A stretch of DNA of 64,000 nucleotides from Sphingomonadaceae bacterium (GTDB lineage Bacteria > Pseudomonadota > Alphaproteobacteria > Sphingomonadales > Sphingomonadaceae), in NCBI GenBank assembly GCA_009926135.1, contig RFPL01000005.1:1-64000 (forward strand), in the 5' to 3' direction. Both the position numbers and the translations under genes were made by a program. This document shows positions 17,859 to 26,849 of the stretch, one piece after another (positions within the stretch are counted from its first letter, which is position 1; each line of letters opens with the position of its first letter). A model generated the notes under the pieces. The model did no database searches and was not told where the DNA came from. It saw only the letters and a program-made list of their open reading frames with translations.

Positions 17859-19757
17859 CTAGCGCGCGAAAACCGCAAGGAAGCGCGCCAGCCAGCCAGC
17901 ATCCGCCGGTGGGGCGGTTTGCGACGCCGCCGGGATCGGACAATCGAGGCACAGCGCCTGCGCCCCGCGGGCTTCGAACAACCGCCCGACATCGCCCAGC
18001 AGGCGGTCGATCTGGCCTTGCTGGCGCACGGCCACCAAGCCGGTCAGGTCGAGCCCGGTAGCGGGACCATCGGCCTCGTCATCGCCGCGCCAGCGCTCGA
18101 TCAGCGAGGCGTAGGGATCTTCCTCTTCCCCATACCAGGCCGCGTGCCAGTCCTCGCCCAGCTTGGCGCGCTGCGCCGCATCGGCCAGCGCCGCGTCGAT
18201 CCCGCCGAACTGGTCGACCAGACCCTTCTGCCGCGCGGTCCCGCCATCCCATACGCGCCCTTCGGCAATGGCTTCGACTTCGGTCGCGGATTTCTTCCGC
18301 GAAGCGCCAACCAGTCCGAGGAAGCGGCCATAATTGCTCTCGATGTTGGCTTGCAGCATCTCCTTCACTTCTGGCGTCAGGCCCGTGAGGATGTCCGGCT
18401 GGCCAGAGAGCGGCGTGCTGCGCACCCCGTCGGACCTGACCCCGTATTCAGCCAGCACCCGCTCGAAGGTCGGAATGATGGCGAAGATGCCGATCGAACC
18501 GGTAATTGTCCCCGGCTCGGCAAAGATCCTGTCTGCCGGGGTCGAGACCCAGTATCCGCCGCTGGCCGCCAGGTTGGCCATGGAGACGACCACCGGACGC
18601 CGGCCGGTGTCCTTGGTCCCGCTCTTGAAGCGTTCCAGCGCGGTGCGGATCTCTTCCGAAGCCATGACAGAGCCGCCGGGCGAATCGACCCGCAGCACCA
18701 GCGCGCTGGCGCCGTCGCTGTTGGCCTCGTCAATCAGCTTGGCGATCCGGGTGCCGCCAGCGGTGCCGGGGCCGGCCTTGCCGTCAACGATCTCACCAGC
18801 CACGGTCACGACCGCTACGGCAGCGCCATCAGTCTTGGCAGGATGGGCCGCCAGCAGGGTGTCCGCGTCGCTATGGGCAAAGCTGCCGGGCGCATTGTCT
18901 GCCGCGTCCTCGCCGACCAGCGCGCGCAGACGTTCCTTGTACTGGGTGTAGGTCCCCAGCTTGTCGACCAGCCCGGCGGCCAGCGCAGCCTTGGCCGGAT
19001 CACCGCCGCTGGCCTTCAGCCAGCCGACGGGATCAGATGCAACCCGGGCAATGTCCGCCTTGGGACGGGCGGCCTTCACATTGGCCTGCCAGTTCTCCCA
19101 GATCGCCGCGATCAGGGCGTTGCGAGCTTCCTTCGACGGAGCCGATGCCTGGCTCTGCGTGTAGGGCTCAACGAAATCCTTGTAGGTGCCGACCTTGAAG
19201 ACGTGCGGGGTCACCTTGTAGCGAGCCAGCGCCTCGCCATAATAGAGCCGCATACCGCCAGGTCCCATGACGAAGGCGCCGCCCAGCGGATCGACCCAGA
19301 CCTCGCTGGCATGGGCGGCCAGCAGCAGGCCATCGTCGGCGTAGGCATGGGCGAAGGCAATTACCGGCTTCTTCGCCTTGCGCACCGCATCGAGCGCTTC
19401 GCCCACGTTCTCCAGCGTCACCTGCCCGCCGCCCGTGAAGCGCGAGAGGTCGAGTGCAACCGCCGTGATCCGGTCATCGGTGGCCGCAGCCTCGAGCGCG
19501 GCGATCACGTCGCGGGCGCGGTGCTCCTTGATCACGGTGTCATTCGACATCAGGAGCGCAAAGGGATCGACCTTGGCCGGTTCCTCTACCACCGTACCAT
19601 CCAGCTTGAGCAGCAGCGCGCCTTCGCGCACCTGGGCCGGTGAAGGCCGCGCGGTCAGCAGGCCATAAAGCGCCATGAAGAACAGCAGCAGCAACAGCAG
19701 GACAAGGGCATCCTTGATGCCAACCAGCAGTGCCCAAACTTTGCGCGCGAAGATCAT
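17859..19757 (-). CDS. sppA: Signal peptide peptidase SppA, 67-kDa type
   Basis: A 632-residue membrane protease with one N-terminal helix (about residues 14-35, Leu-rich) and two tandem S49 domains. The catalytic Ser lies in NLAASGGYWVS (second domain) and the Lys in the first domain near HVFKVGTYKDF, as in the E. coli long form. It degrades leftover signal peptides in the membrane. It lies 105 bases downstream of a small M48 protease gene on the same strand. The start ATG at 19757 gives the usual short cytoplasmic N-terminus. Confidence 0.93.
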   Translation of the reverse strand: MIFARKVWALLVGIKDALVLLLLLLFFMALYGLLTARPSPAQVREGALLLKLDGTVVEEPAKVDPFALLMSNDTVIKEHRARDVIAALEAAATDDRITAVALDLSRFTGGGQVTLENVGEALDAVRKAKKPVIAFAHAYADDGLLLAAHASEVWVDPLGGAFVMGPGGMRLYYGEALARYKVTPHVFKVGTYKDFVEPYTQSQASAPSKEARNALIAAIWENWQANVKAARPKADIARVASDPVGWLKASGGDPAKAALAAGLVDKLGTYTQYKERLRALVGEDAADNAPGSFAHSDADTLLAAHPAKTDGAAVAVVTVAGEIVDGKAGPGTAGGTRIAKLIDEANSDGASALVLRVDSPGGSVMASEEIRTALERFKSGTKDTGRRPVVVSMANLAASGGYWVSTPADRIFAEPGTITGSIGIFAIIPTFERVLAEYGVRSDGVRSTPLSGQPDILTGLTPEVKEMLQANIESNYGRFLGLVGASRKKSATEVEAIAEGRVWDGGTARQKGLVDQFGGIDAALADAAQRAKLGEDWHAAWYGEEEDPYASLIERWRGDDEADGPATGLDLTGLVAVRQQGQIDRLLGDVGRLFEARGAQALCLDCPIPAASQTAPPADAGWLARFLAVFAR

Positions 19758-19862
19758 GCAATCGGTTCCCGAAAAACGACTTACCGCAGATAGGCGGCGC
19801 CCGCGCGAAAGGCGAGTCCCGCGTCGATCAAGGGGCCATGGCAGGCGATGGGGGCCGTAGTC

Positions 19863-20351
19863 CTACCGGGCAAAGGCACGATAGCTGGGCGTGCAGGGCA
19901 CCGACAGAATTGCCGCGCGGCGCAGGCTGCGCGGCGGATGGGTCGGTCCCGCCGCCAAGAACCGCAGCAATGAGAGCCCGGCTGCGGGATCGTAGCCCGC
20001 CTTGCAAGCCAGTTCGGCACCCAGCCGGTCGGCGGCAAGCTCGTTCTCCGGGCTGCTCGCGGTATGGCCAAGGAAGTAATGTGCAACCTCGTGCCCGGCC
20101 AGCAGCGCGAACTCCTCTGCAGTCAGCTGCATGACGGCAGCGCGCGAGAAGCGGATGTGCTCGCCCTCGGCCCAGGCGTTGACATGAACCCCGGCGGTCA
20201 CCTCAAAAGCCGGCAGGCACGGCGCGCCGCGCTCATCATCCTGATAGGCAGTGCATTGCGGCTTGCCCTCGCCGGCAACGCGTTGTGCGATGTCGGCCTG
20301 CAGCGGCGAAAGCACGAGGCCGGCCGAAAGGGCAATCGCGGCAAGCGGCAT
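19863..20351 (-). CDS. Small secreted M48-like metalloprotease
   Basis: A 162-residue protein with a signal sequence (about 1-19). It carries the zinc motif HEVAHYFLGH and the downstream Glu ligand in ENELAADRLGAELACKAGYDP, the pattern of M48 peptidases. It is much shorter than HtpX or BepA, essentially the catalytic core with no TPR or membrane helices. The target is unknown; an envelope quality-control role is likely by family. It precedes sppA and is divergent from pyrB. Confidence 0.8.
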   Translation of the reverse strand: MPLAAIALSAGLVLSPLQADIAQRVAGEGKPQCTAYQDDERGAPCLPAFEVTAGVHVNAWAEGEHIRFSRAAVMQLTAEEFALLAGHEVAHYFLGHTASSPENELAADRLGAELACKAGYDPAAGLSLLRFLAAGPTHPPRSLRRAAILSVPCTPSYRAFAR

Positions 20352-20505
20352 AAGCCCGCCTCCAACCCGGTTGATAATGGTGCAGCCTGACCTGAGGAGT
20401 GGAAACGATCCGGTGCCAGGTCACTCCGGGTAAACACGTAAGCCCCGAAGAACGTTCCATCCGACCTTGCCGGAGCGGCCAAGGCGGTCTAAGGCACCGT
20501 CTTCA

Positions 20506-21498
20506 ATGACATCGGCAAAACCAACCGCTGCGGACCGCTATCCAGCCGGCTCCGCCGCCTTTCCGCACCGCGACCTCACCGGCCTGGCGGGCCTGGCTCC
20601 GTGGGAGATCCTGTTCCTGCTCGACGAAGCGGAACAATGGGTTGCGCTCAACCGCCAGCCCAAGAAGCGCGCCGACCGGCTGGCCGGGCTGACGATCATC
20701 AACGCATTCTTCGAGAATTCGACCCGGACGCTGCTTTCGTTCGAGATCGCCGGAAAGCGCCTGGGGGCCGACGTGGTCAACATGCACGCCGCGCAGTCGA
20801 GCGTGAAGAAAGGCGAAACCCTGATCGATACAGCGATGACGCTGAACGCGATGCGCGCCGATGCGATCGTGATCCGGCACGCCAGTTCGGGCGCGGTGCG
20901 GCTGATTGCCGACAAGGTCGACTGCCCCGTGCTCAATGCTGGCGACGGGCAGCATGAACATCCAACCCAAGGTCTGCTGGATGCCCTCACCATCCGCCGC
21001 GCCAAGGGCGACTTCGGCAAGCTGACGGTGACGATCTGCGGCGATATCCTGCACAGCCGCGTCGCCCGGTCCAACATCCACTGCCTGACGACGCTCGGTG
21101 CCGATGTCCGGGTCTGTGCGCCGCCCGCGCTGATGCCAGTCGGGATCGAGGCGATGAAGGTTACGCCGTTCCATGATTTTGATGCCGCGCTGGACGGAGC
21201 CGATGTGGTGATGATGCTGCGGCTGCAACAGGAACGGATGAGCGGGCAGTTCATCCCCTCCCCGCGCGAATACCGGCACCTTTACGGCCTGACGCTGGAG
21301 CGGCTGGCCAAGGCCAAGGCCGATGCGCTGGTCATGCACCCGGGGCCCATGAACCGCGGGATCGAGATCGACAGCACGGTGGCTGATCTCGCAGGACGTT
21401 CCGCAATCACAACCCAGGTCGAAATGGGCGTGGCGATTCGCATGGCCTGCCTTGACGTGCTGACCCGAAAAGGTCGCGGCGTGGAGGGTTGGGCATGA
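20506..21498 (+). CDS. pyrB: Aspartate carbamoyltransferase catalytic subunit
   Basis: A 330-residue enzyme of pyrimidine synthesis that joins carbamoyl phosphate and aspartate. The carbamoyl-phosphate loop [12 protein letters not shown] and the aspartate-binding region near [11 protein letters not shown] are intact. No pyrI regulatory gene is nearby. Instead the gene overlaps a dihydroorotase-like gene by 4 bases (ATGA), the arrangement of the pseudomonad-type PyrB-PyrC' complex. The ATG at 20506 (MTSAKP) is used; the frame is open 13 codons upstream. Confidence 0.96.
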   Translation: MTSAKPTAADRYPAGSAAFPHRDLTGLAGLAPWEILFLLDEAEQWVALNRQPKKRADRLAGLTIINAFFENSTRTLLSFEIAGKRLGADVVNMHAAQSSVKKGETLIDTAMTLNAMRADAIVIRHASSGAVRLIADKVDCPVLNAGDGQHEHPTQGLLDALTIRRAKGDFGKLTVTICGDILHSRVARSNIHCLTTLGADVRVCAPPALMPVGIEAMKVTPFHDFDAALDGADVVMMLRLQQERMSGQFIPSPREYRHLYGLTLERLAKAKADALVMHPGPMNRGIEIDSTVADLAGRSAITTQVEMGVAIRMACLDVLTRKGRGVEGWA

Positions 21499-22730
21499 GC
21501 ACTCCCGGACCCGTCACCCTGATCAATGGCCGCCTGGTTCTGCCAGCCGGTGAGCCGCAGCGCGGCGCGCTGCGCTGCGTCGGTGGCCGCATCGCCGCAC
21601 TGGGCGATGTTGCCCCGCATGAAGGCGACATGGTGATCGACGCCAAGGGTGCGCTGATCGCGCCGGGGTTGGTCGATCTGGGCGTCTTCGCGATCGACAA
21701 GCCGGCCTTCCACTTTGGCGGCATCACCCGCGCCGCCCTGATGCCTGACCAGGGTGTGGTGCTCGACAAGCCTTCCACCGTCCGCTTCGCCGCCCAATCG
21801 GGCAAGCCGGACCTGTGGGTCCATCCCCTTGCCGCGGCGACCAAAGACCTCGGCGGGACCGAACTGGCCGAGTTGGCACTGATGCGCGATGCCGGAGCCA
21901 AGGCGGTCAGCACCGGACGTCGCTGGATCGCTGACAGCGGCGTGATGCACCGGCTGTTGTCCTATTGCGCGATGCTGGGACTGGTCGTGGTGACCCACGC
22001 CGAGGACGCCGGGCTTACCGGTGCGGCAGTCGCAACCGCTGGCGAGATGGCGACCCGGCTGGGCCTGCCTTCTGCGCCGGCCGAGGCCGAAGCCCTCGCC
22101 GTCGCCCGTGACATTGCCCTGGCTGAACTGACTGGCGCGCGGCTGCACTTCCGGCAGGTGACGACTGCCGCCGCGTTGCACCTTGTTCGCGCCGCCAAGG
22201 CCCGCGGAGTGGCGGTGACTGCCGGGGTAACCCCGGCCCATACCTTGTTATCCGACGTCGCCGTGGGCGATTTTCGGACCTTTACCCGCCTTTCGCCGCC
22301 GCTGCGCTCCGAGGACGACCGGCAGGCCGTGCTGGGCGCACTGGCCGATGGGACAATCGATGTGATCGCATCGGGCCACGATCCGCGCGGACCTGAAGAC
22401 AAGCGCCTGCCGTTTGCCGATGCGGAACCCGGGATGGCAGGAGCGGAAACGCTGCTGCCGCTGACGCTGGGGCTGGTGCGCGATGGCCTGTTCGACACGG
22501 CCCGCGCCTTTGCCCTGCTGGCGAGCAATCCGGCCGCCCTGCTGGGCGTGAACGCCGGCATCCTGGCGGTGGGTGCAGAAGCTGATATCGCGGTAATTGA
22601 CCCGGACAAGCCGTGGATCGTCAATTCGGACAAGATGGCCGCCGCTGCCGGCAACACCCCGTTCGACAAGCAGGGTGTCCAAGGCCGCGCACTCACCCTG
22701 CTGAAGGGCGGCGCGGTGATCGGTCAATAA
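21495..22730 (+). CDS. Dihydroorotase-like protein, probably non-catalytic (PyrC')
   Basis: A 411-residue amidohydrolase-fold protein aligned with type I dihydroorotases: N-terminal [11 protein letters not shown], then HAEDAGL, and a C-terminal [13 protein letters not shown]. Active enzymes have PG(F/L)(I/V)D-x-H-x-H at the first site; here it reads PGLVDLGVF, so both metal-binding His are gone. The usual TDHAPH-type motif is SGHDPRG. This fits the inactive DHOase homologue that pseudomonads fuse functionally to PyrB as a structural partner. Translation is coupled to pyrB. A true dihydroorotase should exist elsewhere in the genome. Confidence 0.85.
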   Translation: MSTPGPVTLINGRLVLPAGEPQRGALRCVGGRIAALGDVAPHEGDMVIDAKGALIAPGLVDLGVFAIDKPAFHFGGITRAALMPDQGVVLDKPSTVRFAAQSGKPDLWVHPLAAATKDLGGTELAELALMRDAGAKAVSTGRRWIADSGVMHRLLSYCAMLGLVVVTHAEDAGLTGAAVATAGEMATRLGLPSAPAEAEALAVARDIALAELTGARLHFRQVTTAAALHLVRAAKARGVAVTAGVTPAHTLLSDVAVGDFRTFTRLSPPLRSEDDRQAVLGALADGTIDVIASGHDPRGPEDKRLPFADAEPGMAGAETLLPLTLGLVRDGLFDTARAFALLASNPAALLGVNAGILAVGAEADIAVIDPDKPWIVNSDKMAAAAGNTPFDKQGVQGRALTLLKGGAVIGQ

Positions 22731-22734
22731 AGCA

Positions 22735-22768
22735 CAGGCCCCTTTCCGCCGGAGCGGGAAGAGGCCTG
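22735..22768. terminator. Bidirectional terminator after the pyr operon
   Basis: A long inverted repeat (22735-22749 with 22754-22768, one mismatch) with a CGGA loop lies between the convergent pyrC'-like and TPR-SPOR genes. It probably ends both. Confidence 0.7.
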
Positions 22769-22790
22769 CCTGTGTTACGATAGTTGTGGT

Positions 22791-24254
22791 TTAGCGCCGG
22801 CGGGCAAGCGTGGGAGCCAACGGAGCGGCCTTGGGCGTTGCGACCGGAGACTGGGCGCGGGCCATCTGCGTCGCTGCGGCAGCCTTGGTACCGGGCACGC
22901 CAGTCTTGGCGGCATAAGCGAAGCAGCCCATGCCACGCGACTTGACTGCGGAGCACAGCCCCCAGGCGCCCTGGCTGCCGTTGATGCCGGCAGCAGCAAC
23001 GCGGAAATAGGTCTTGCCGCGCACCTGAGCCTGCGTGATCGTCATGCGATAGCCACGCAGTTCCGGATTCTTGGCGGTGTAGATCCCCCAGGCACGGCGC
23101 GCGCCCTGCTGGGTGAAGAAGCTGCCGAGCTGGACTAGGTGGGTACCCGGGGCATTGGTCGGCACCGGTGCCGCATAAGCAACCCGGCGGGGCGCGGTGC
23201 GAGCCGGGGCAGCGGCCAGGGCACGCGGAGCGCCAGCCTGCCGAGCCGGGATCGGCTGAATGACCGGCTGCGAAATGAAGGCCATGCCCGATGCATCACG
23301 CACCGGAGCAGGCGCTGCGGCCGGTTCGGCAAAGGCATCAACAAACTTGTTTGGCGCGGCGGCCGGTTGCGCGGCCGGCGCAGTAACCGGGGTATAGCTG
23401 GCAAGGGCCGCAGCCGGCGCGGCAGCGGCAACCGGGGGCAATTCCGCAGGAGCACCGGCGGCCACCTGGGGGGCAGCTTCGACCGCAGCGGTCTGGGCCG
23501 CGAGCTGTTCGTTCATCGGATTGGAATTGAGCGCTAGGCGCGAAGGCTGACCCGGGTCGCTACGCACCGGCGCGCCGAGCAGGCCAGCAACGCGGACCTG
23601 GTAATCTTCCGGCCGGGTCCGGGCCGCCCAATCGCTGATGCGGGCGTCGATCTGATCGGCCGGCACGTCCTGCATCATCATGATGCGGGCCTCGCGCCAA
23701 CGCCCGTCGAGGGCATAGGCATAGGCCAGATTCTGGCGCAGCTTGGGCGTGTTTTCGCCGTTGCGCAGCGCATCGGCAAGGATCGCGCTGCCGCGGGTCG
23801 GCTCACCGGCCAATGCTAGGGCGAGGCCCAGATCGGCGACCGGGATGGCATCGCGCCAGTCATCGAGGATGGCCACGGCATCGCGGTTGCGACCGGCGGC
23901 GGAGTAGGACAGCGACAGACCCAAGGCAGTCTTGGCGCTGTTATCCCCCAGCTTCATCGCATCATCAAAAGTCGCGGAAGCCGATTGGAAGCGCCCGGCC
24001 TTGAGATAGGCATGGGCCAGCAGCGCGCGGTAGGACGGCTCGCGCGGGCTTGTCGCCACCAGCGCTTCGGCCAGCTCGATCGCCTTGTCGACCTGCCCCT
24101 TGGCCAGCGCCGTCTGGGCTGAGGCCGCAGTCTTGTCGGGTGCCTGCTTGGCGACCACGTCGTCGCTGAAACCGGCCCCGGCGATGATGGCCAGGGCAAG
24201 GGCTCCGGTAACGCCGAGCGGCAGAAGCTTGGTGCGGATGGTGCTGGCGGACAT
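22791..24254 (-). CDS. TPR and SPOR domain envelope protein
   Basis: A 487-residue protein. An N-terminal hydrophobic segment (about 12-28) should anchor or export it. Residues about 40-190 are TPR-like helical repeats (AKGQVDKAIELAEALV, YRALLAHAYLKAGRF). An Ala/Pro-rich linker (about 245-365) leads to a C-terminal SPOR domain (LVQLGSFFTQQGARRAW, YFRVAAAGINGSQGAW). SPOR domains bind denuded glycan at the division site. It is the third gene after parA and an RHH protein gene, with 23 bases between stop and start and AGAGGGGAG upstream. Confidence 0.85.
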   Translation of the reverse strand: MSASTIRTKLLPLGVTGALALAIIAGAGFSDDVVAKQAPDKTAASAQTALAKGQVDKAIELAEALVATSPREPSYRALLAHAYLKAGRFQSASATFDDAMKLGDNSAKTALGLSLSYSAAGRNRDAVAILDDWRDAIPVADLGLALALAGEPTRGSAILADALRNGENTPKLRQNLAYAYALDGRWREARIMMMQDVPADQIDARISDWAARTRPEDYQVRVAGLLGAPVRSDPGQPSRLALNSNPMNEQLAAQTAAVEAAPQVAAGAPAELPPVAAAAPAAALASYTPVTAPAAQPAAAPNKFVDAFAEPAAAPAPVRDASGMAFISQPVIQPIPARQAGAPRALAAAPARTAPRRVAYAAPVPTNAPGTHLVQLGSFFTQQGARRAWGIYTAKNPELRGYRMTITQAQVRGKTYFRVAAAGINGSQGAWGLCSAVKSRGMGCFAYAAKTGVPGTKAAAATQMARAQSPVATPKAAPLAPTLARRR

Positions 24255-24277
24255 GGGAGGTCTCCCCTCTTTCAGGA

Positions 24278-24766
24278 TCAGTTCGACCGCCGCGCGACCT
24301 GCGCGGCAAGGTCGGCAACGTCAGGCAAATCGTCGAGCAGTTGGTCGAGCGCATCGGTCACCAGCTGCTGCGCGCTGCGGTTGCGCAGTGCACAAGCAAG
24401 GCGCAGCTTCAGGTGGCGTTCGGCATCGACCCGCAGGGTGAAGGCAGCGCGGCGGCCATCGGCCAGGGCCGAGCGACGCGCGGCACCGACCCGGCGCGCA
24501 GCTTCGCTGCGCTGACGGACGACTTCGGGCACCGGCGCATAGACCGGAGCGAGCGAATCAGGTGCGATCGAGACGACTTCGGCGCTGTGCTGAAGCACGG
24601 GTTCATCGACATCATGGCCCATGTCGTTCCAGCCGAGATCGTCGAGCTGGCGGGCCAGGGCGTCGCCGCCGATCGGACCCAGTTGTGGGCGCATGGCCGG
24701 GCGCGCGCCACCCTTGCGGGCCAGCAGCGTCGGCGAGAGCGAAGCAAAGGATTTGGGTTCGGACAT
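24278..24766 (-). CDS. Ribbon-helix-helix protein, putative ParA partner
   Basis: A 162-residue protein not recognisable by name. The first 100 residues are low in predicted structure and include LSPTLLARKGGARP. The C-terminus has a ribbon-helix-helix pattern: the strand AAFTLRVD, then AERHLKLRLACALRNRS and AQQLVTDALDQLLDDL. Small RHH proteins encoded right after a ParA are the centromere-binding partners of type Ib plasmid partition systems, so DNA binding and ParA stimulation are inferred. The start ATG at 24766 has AAGGGAG upstream and lies 17 bases after the parA stop. Confidence 0.7.
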   Translation of the reverse strand: MSEPKSFASLSPTLLARKGGARPAMRPQLGPIGGDALARQLDDLGWNDMGHDVDEPVLQHSAEVVSIAPDSLAPVYAPVPEVVRQRSEAARRVGAARRSALADGRRAAFTLRVDAERHLKLRLACALRNRSAQQLVTDALDQLLDDLPDVADLAAQVARRSN

Positions 24767-24783
24767 GCCCCCCGCTCCCTTGC

Positions 24784-25506
24784 TCAAGAGCCAGCTACGC
24801 GGCGACCGAAGCCGCCAGCCGGACGACCAGCCGCGCCGGGCATCATCGACACCGCAGTCGGCGCCGCAAACACGGTGCGACGGAAGTTCTTTTCGAGCCG
24901 GTCGGAAATATAGTTCCACAGCGCGACCACTTCCTGGGCGGAGCGGCCGTTGGGTTCGACTTCCATCACGGTGCGGCCATCGATCATCGAAGCGGCGAAG
25001 TCGGTCCGGTGATGCAGGGTAACCGGGGCGACAGTGCCGTGCTGCGACAGGGCGACAGCGGCTTCCGAAGTGATCTTTGCTTTGGGCGTGGCCGCGTTGA
25101 CCACGAAGATCAGCGGTTTGCCCGCGCGTTCGCACAGATCGACCGTGGCACCGACGGCGCGCAGATCGTGCGGGCTGGGCCGAGTCGGCACGACAATCAG
25201 TTCCGCCACCGAGATCACCGACTGGATCGCCATGGTGATCGCCGGGGGCGTATCGATAACCGCAAGCTTGAAGCCCTGCTGGCGCAGGACAGCCAGATCG
25301 CTCGCGAGACGCGCGACGGTAGTCTGGGCGAAGGCGGGATATTCATCCTCGCGCTCGTTCCACCAGTCTGCCAGCGAACCCTGGGGGTCGATATCAATTA
25401 GCACGACCGGACCAGCGCCGGCGCGCTGTGCCTGGACGGCGAGGTGCCCGGACAAGGTAGTCTTGCCGGATCCGCCCTTCTGCGATGCCAATGCCAGTAC
25501 GCGCAA
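24784..25506 (-). CDS. Orphan ParA-family ATPase
   Basis: A 240-residue ParA/MinD-type ATPase. The deviant Walker A is KGGSGKTT (residues 10-17) with the signature Lys at position 10; Walker A' is DIDPQGS (38-44) and Walker B is LAVIDTPP. There is no N-terminal DNA-binding domain, so it is the small type Ib form. I use the TTG at 25506, giving MRVLALASQKGG, because AGGGGGA lies six bases upstream; another TTG is at 25512. It is not the chromosome-partition ParA, since no ParB or gid genes adjoin. It heads an operon with an RHH protein and a SPOR protein. Confidence 0.85.
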   Translation of the reverse strand: MRVLALASQKGGSGKTTLSGHLAVQAQRAGAGPVVLIDIDPQGSLADWWNEREDEYPAFAQTTVARLASDLAVLRQQGFKLAVIDTPPAITMAIQSVISVAELIVVPTRPSPHDLRAVGATVDLCERAGKPLIFVVNAATPKAKITSEAAVALSQHGTVAPVTLHHRTDFAASMIDGRTVMEVEPNGRSAQEVVALWNYISDRLEKNFRRTVFAAPTAVSMMPGAAGRPAGGFGRRVAGS

Positions 25507-25535
25507 AGCCAATTCCCCCTGCGAAATGCCACTAC

Positions 25536-25548
25536 GGTCAAAATGACC
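25536..25548 (-). promoter_or_regulatory. Palindrome upstream of parA, possible operator
   Basis: The 13-base sequence GGTCAAAATGACC is an inverted repeat with a 3-base centre, 30-42 bases upstream of the parA start. It would be well placed for autoregulation, for example by the RHH protein of the operon. Confidence 0.45.
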
Positions 25549-25756
25549 TTGGTCCGGGGGATCGCAGAACGTTCCTAATTTTGGGTTAACACGTATATCG
25601 CGTGGCGGGCCGACAGCGCCGAAAGTAGGCCATAAATTCTTTGCTAACCGGTGCTTTACTATGTCAGTTAAGTGGAATGCGTCGCGGATCGCCGTGGCGG
25701 GAGGGCCAATATCGCCCTCGCCGCCTTAAGCGCCGGGCGAAGTCGGGAAGTCGCAA

Positions 25757-26848
25757 ATGGGTCACAAGTTTTTTCTCGTCGCCGGGCTTGGCGGTGCTGC
25801 CGTCGCCATGGCGTCACCGATTCTGGCTGACACGCGTGCCGGCGTAGATGCTTGGACACGCGGGGATTTTGCCACCGCGGTAAAAGCGTGGCAGGTTGAA
25901 GCGGCAAAGGGGGATGCCGATGCCATGTTCAACCTTGGCCAGGCTTACAAGCTGGGCAACGGCGTGAAACAGGACCTGTCGCAGGCAGAGGCGCTGTTCG
26001 GCCGTGCGGCGGCGCAAGGCCATATCCAGGCAAGCGACAACTACGGCTTGCTGCTATTCCAGCGCGGCCAGCGCACCCAGGCCCTGCCCTTCATCCGCGC
26101 TGCCGCGGATCGCGGCGATCCGCGCGCGCAGTATCTGCTGGGCATCGGCCACTTCAATGGTGACATCGTGAGCAAGGACTGGGTCCGCGCCTATGCCTTG
26201 GTCAGCCTGGCCCAGCAGGCTGGCCTGGCCCAGGCCGCCTCGGCGCTTGGCGAGATGGACCAGCATGTGCCGATGGCCCAGCGCCAGCAGGCGATCGAAC
26301 TGGCCGCCGAACTGCGTAGCCAGGCGGATGCCACCCGCGCGCGGCAGATGGCGGCGGTTGACCTGGGTGCCACGATTCCGGCTCTCCCTGTCCCGGTGGC
26401 AACCGTCGCAAGGCACAGCGCCGGCCCCGGGCAGGACAGCGGTGCCACCGGCCGCGCAGTTGGCGACAGCCCTGCAACGGCCGGGGCCGATTATGCGCGC
26501 CCGCTAGTTCCGCGCCCGGTCGTGGTGCGCCAGGGTGTGCCGCCCTCGGTCGCCGCTGCTCCGCCGGCTGCGACGCCGGTCCGGGCAGTGCCTGCCCCTG
26601 CTGTCGCAGCAGCCGTCACTGGCCCGTGGCGGATCCAGCTGGGTGCCTTTGGCCTGCCGGCCAATGCCGATGCCTTGTGGAACCGGCTCAAGGCCCGGCC
26701 GGAACTGGCCGGCAAGACCCGCTTCAGTGTGAAGGCCGGGGCCGTGACCAAGCTCCAGGCGGGCGGTTTCGCCAGCGAGACCGCCGCACGCGCCGCGTGC
26801 GAACGGCTGAGTGCCAGCGGCCAGACCTGCATCGCCGTGAAAAGCTGA
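25757..26848 (+). CDS. Sel1-repeat and SPOR domain secreted protein
   Basis: A 363-residue protein with a signal peptide (1-25, ending PILAD). Sel1/TPR-like repeats follow (AMFNLGQAYKLGNGV, AQYLLGIGHFNGD, about 40-170), then an Ala/Pro/Val-rich linker and a C-terminal SPOR domain (about 288-363; WRIQLGAFGLPANADALW). It should be periplasmic and bind septal peptidoglycan. It is divergent from the parA operon, which ends in another SPOR gene, and lies 1 base ahead of a DUF418 gene. GGGAAG precedes the ATG. Confidence 0.86.
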   Translation: MGHKFFLVAGLGGAAVAMASPILADTRAGVDAWTRGDFATAVKAWQVEAAKGDADAMFNLGQAYKLGNGVKQDLSQAEALFGRAAAQGHIQASDNYGLLLFQRGQRTQALPFIRAAADRGDPRAQYLLGIGHFNGDIVSKDWVRAYALVSLAQQAGLAQAASALGEMDQHVPMAQRQQAIELAAELRSQADATRARQMAAVDLGATIPALPVPVATVARHSAGPGQDSGATGRAVGDSPATAGADYARPLVPRPVVVRQGVPPSVAAAPPAATPVRAVPAPAVAAAVTGPWRIQLGAFGLPANADALWNRLKARPELAGKTRFSVKAGAVTKLQAGGFASETAARAACERLSASGQTCIAVKS

Positions 26849-26849
26849 G

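Noticed and set aside
20470..20510. A stretch before pyrB resembling the D-arm side of a leucine tRNA
   Set aside because: No acceptor stem, anticodon arm or T-arm can be paired; it is chance similarity.
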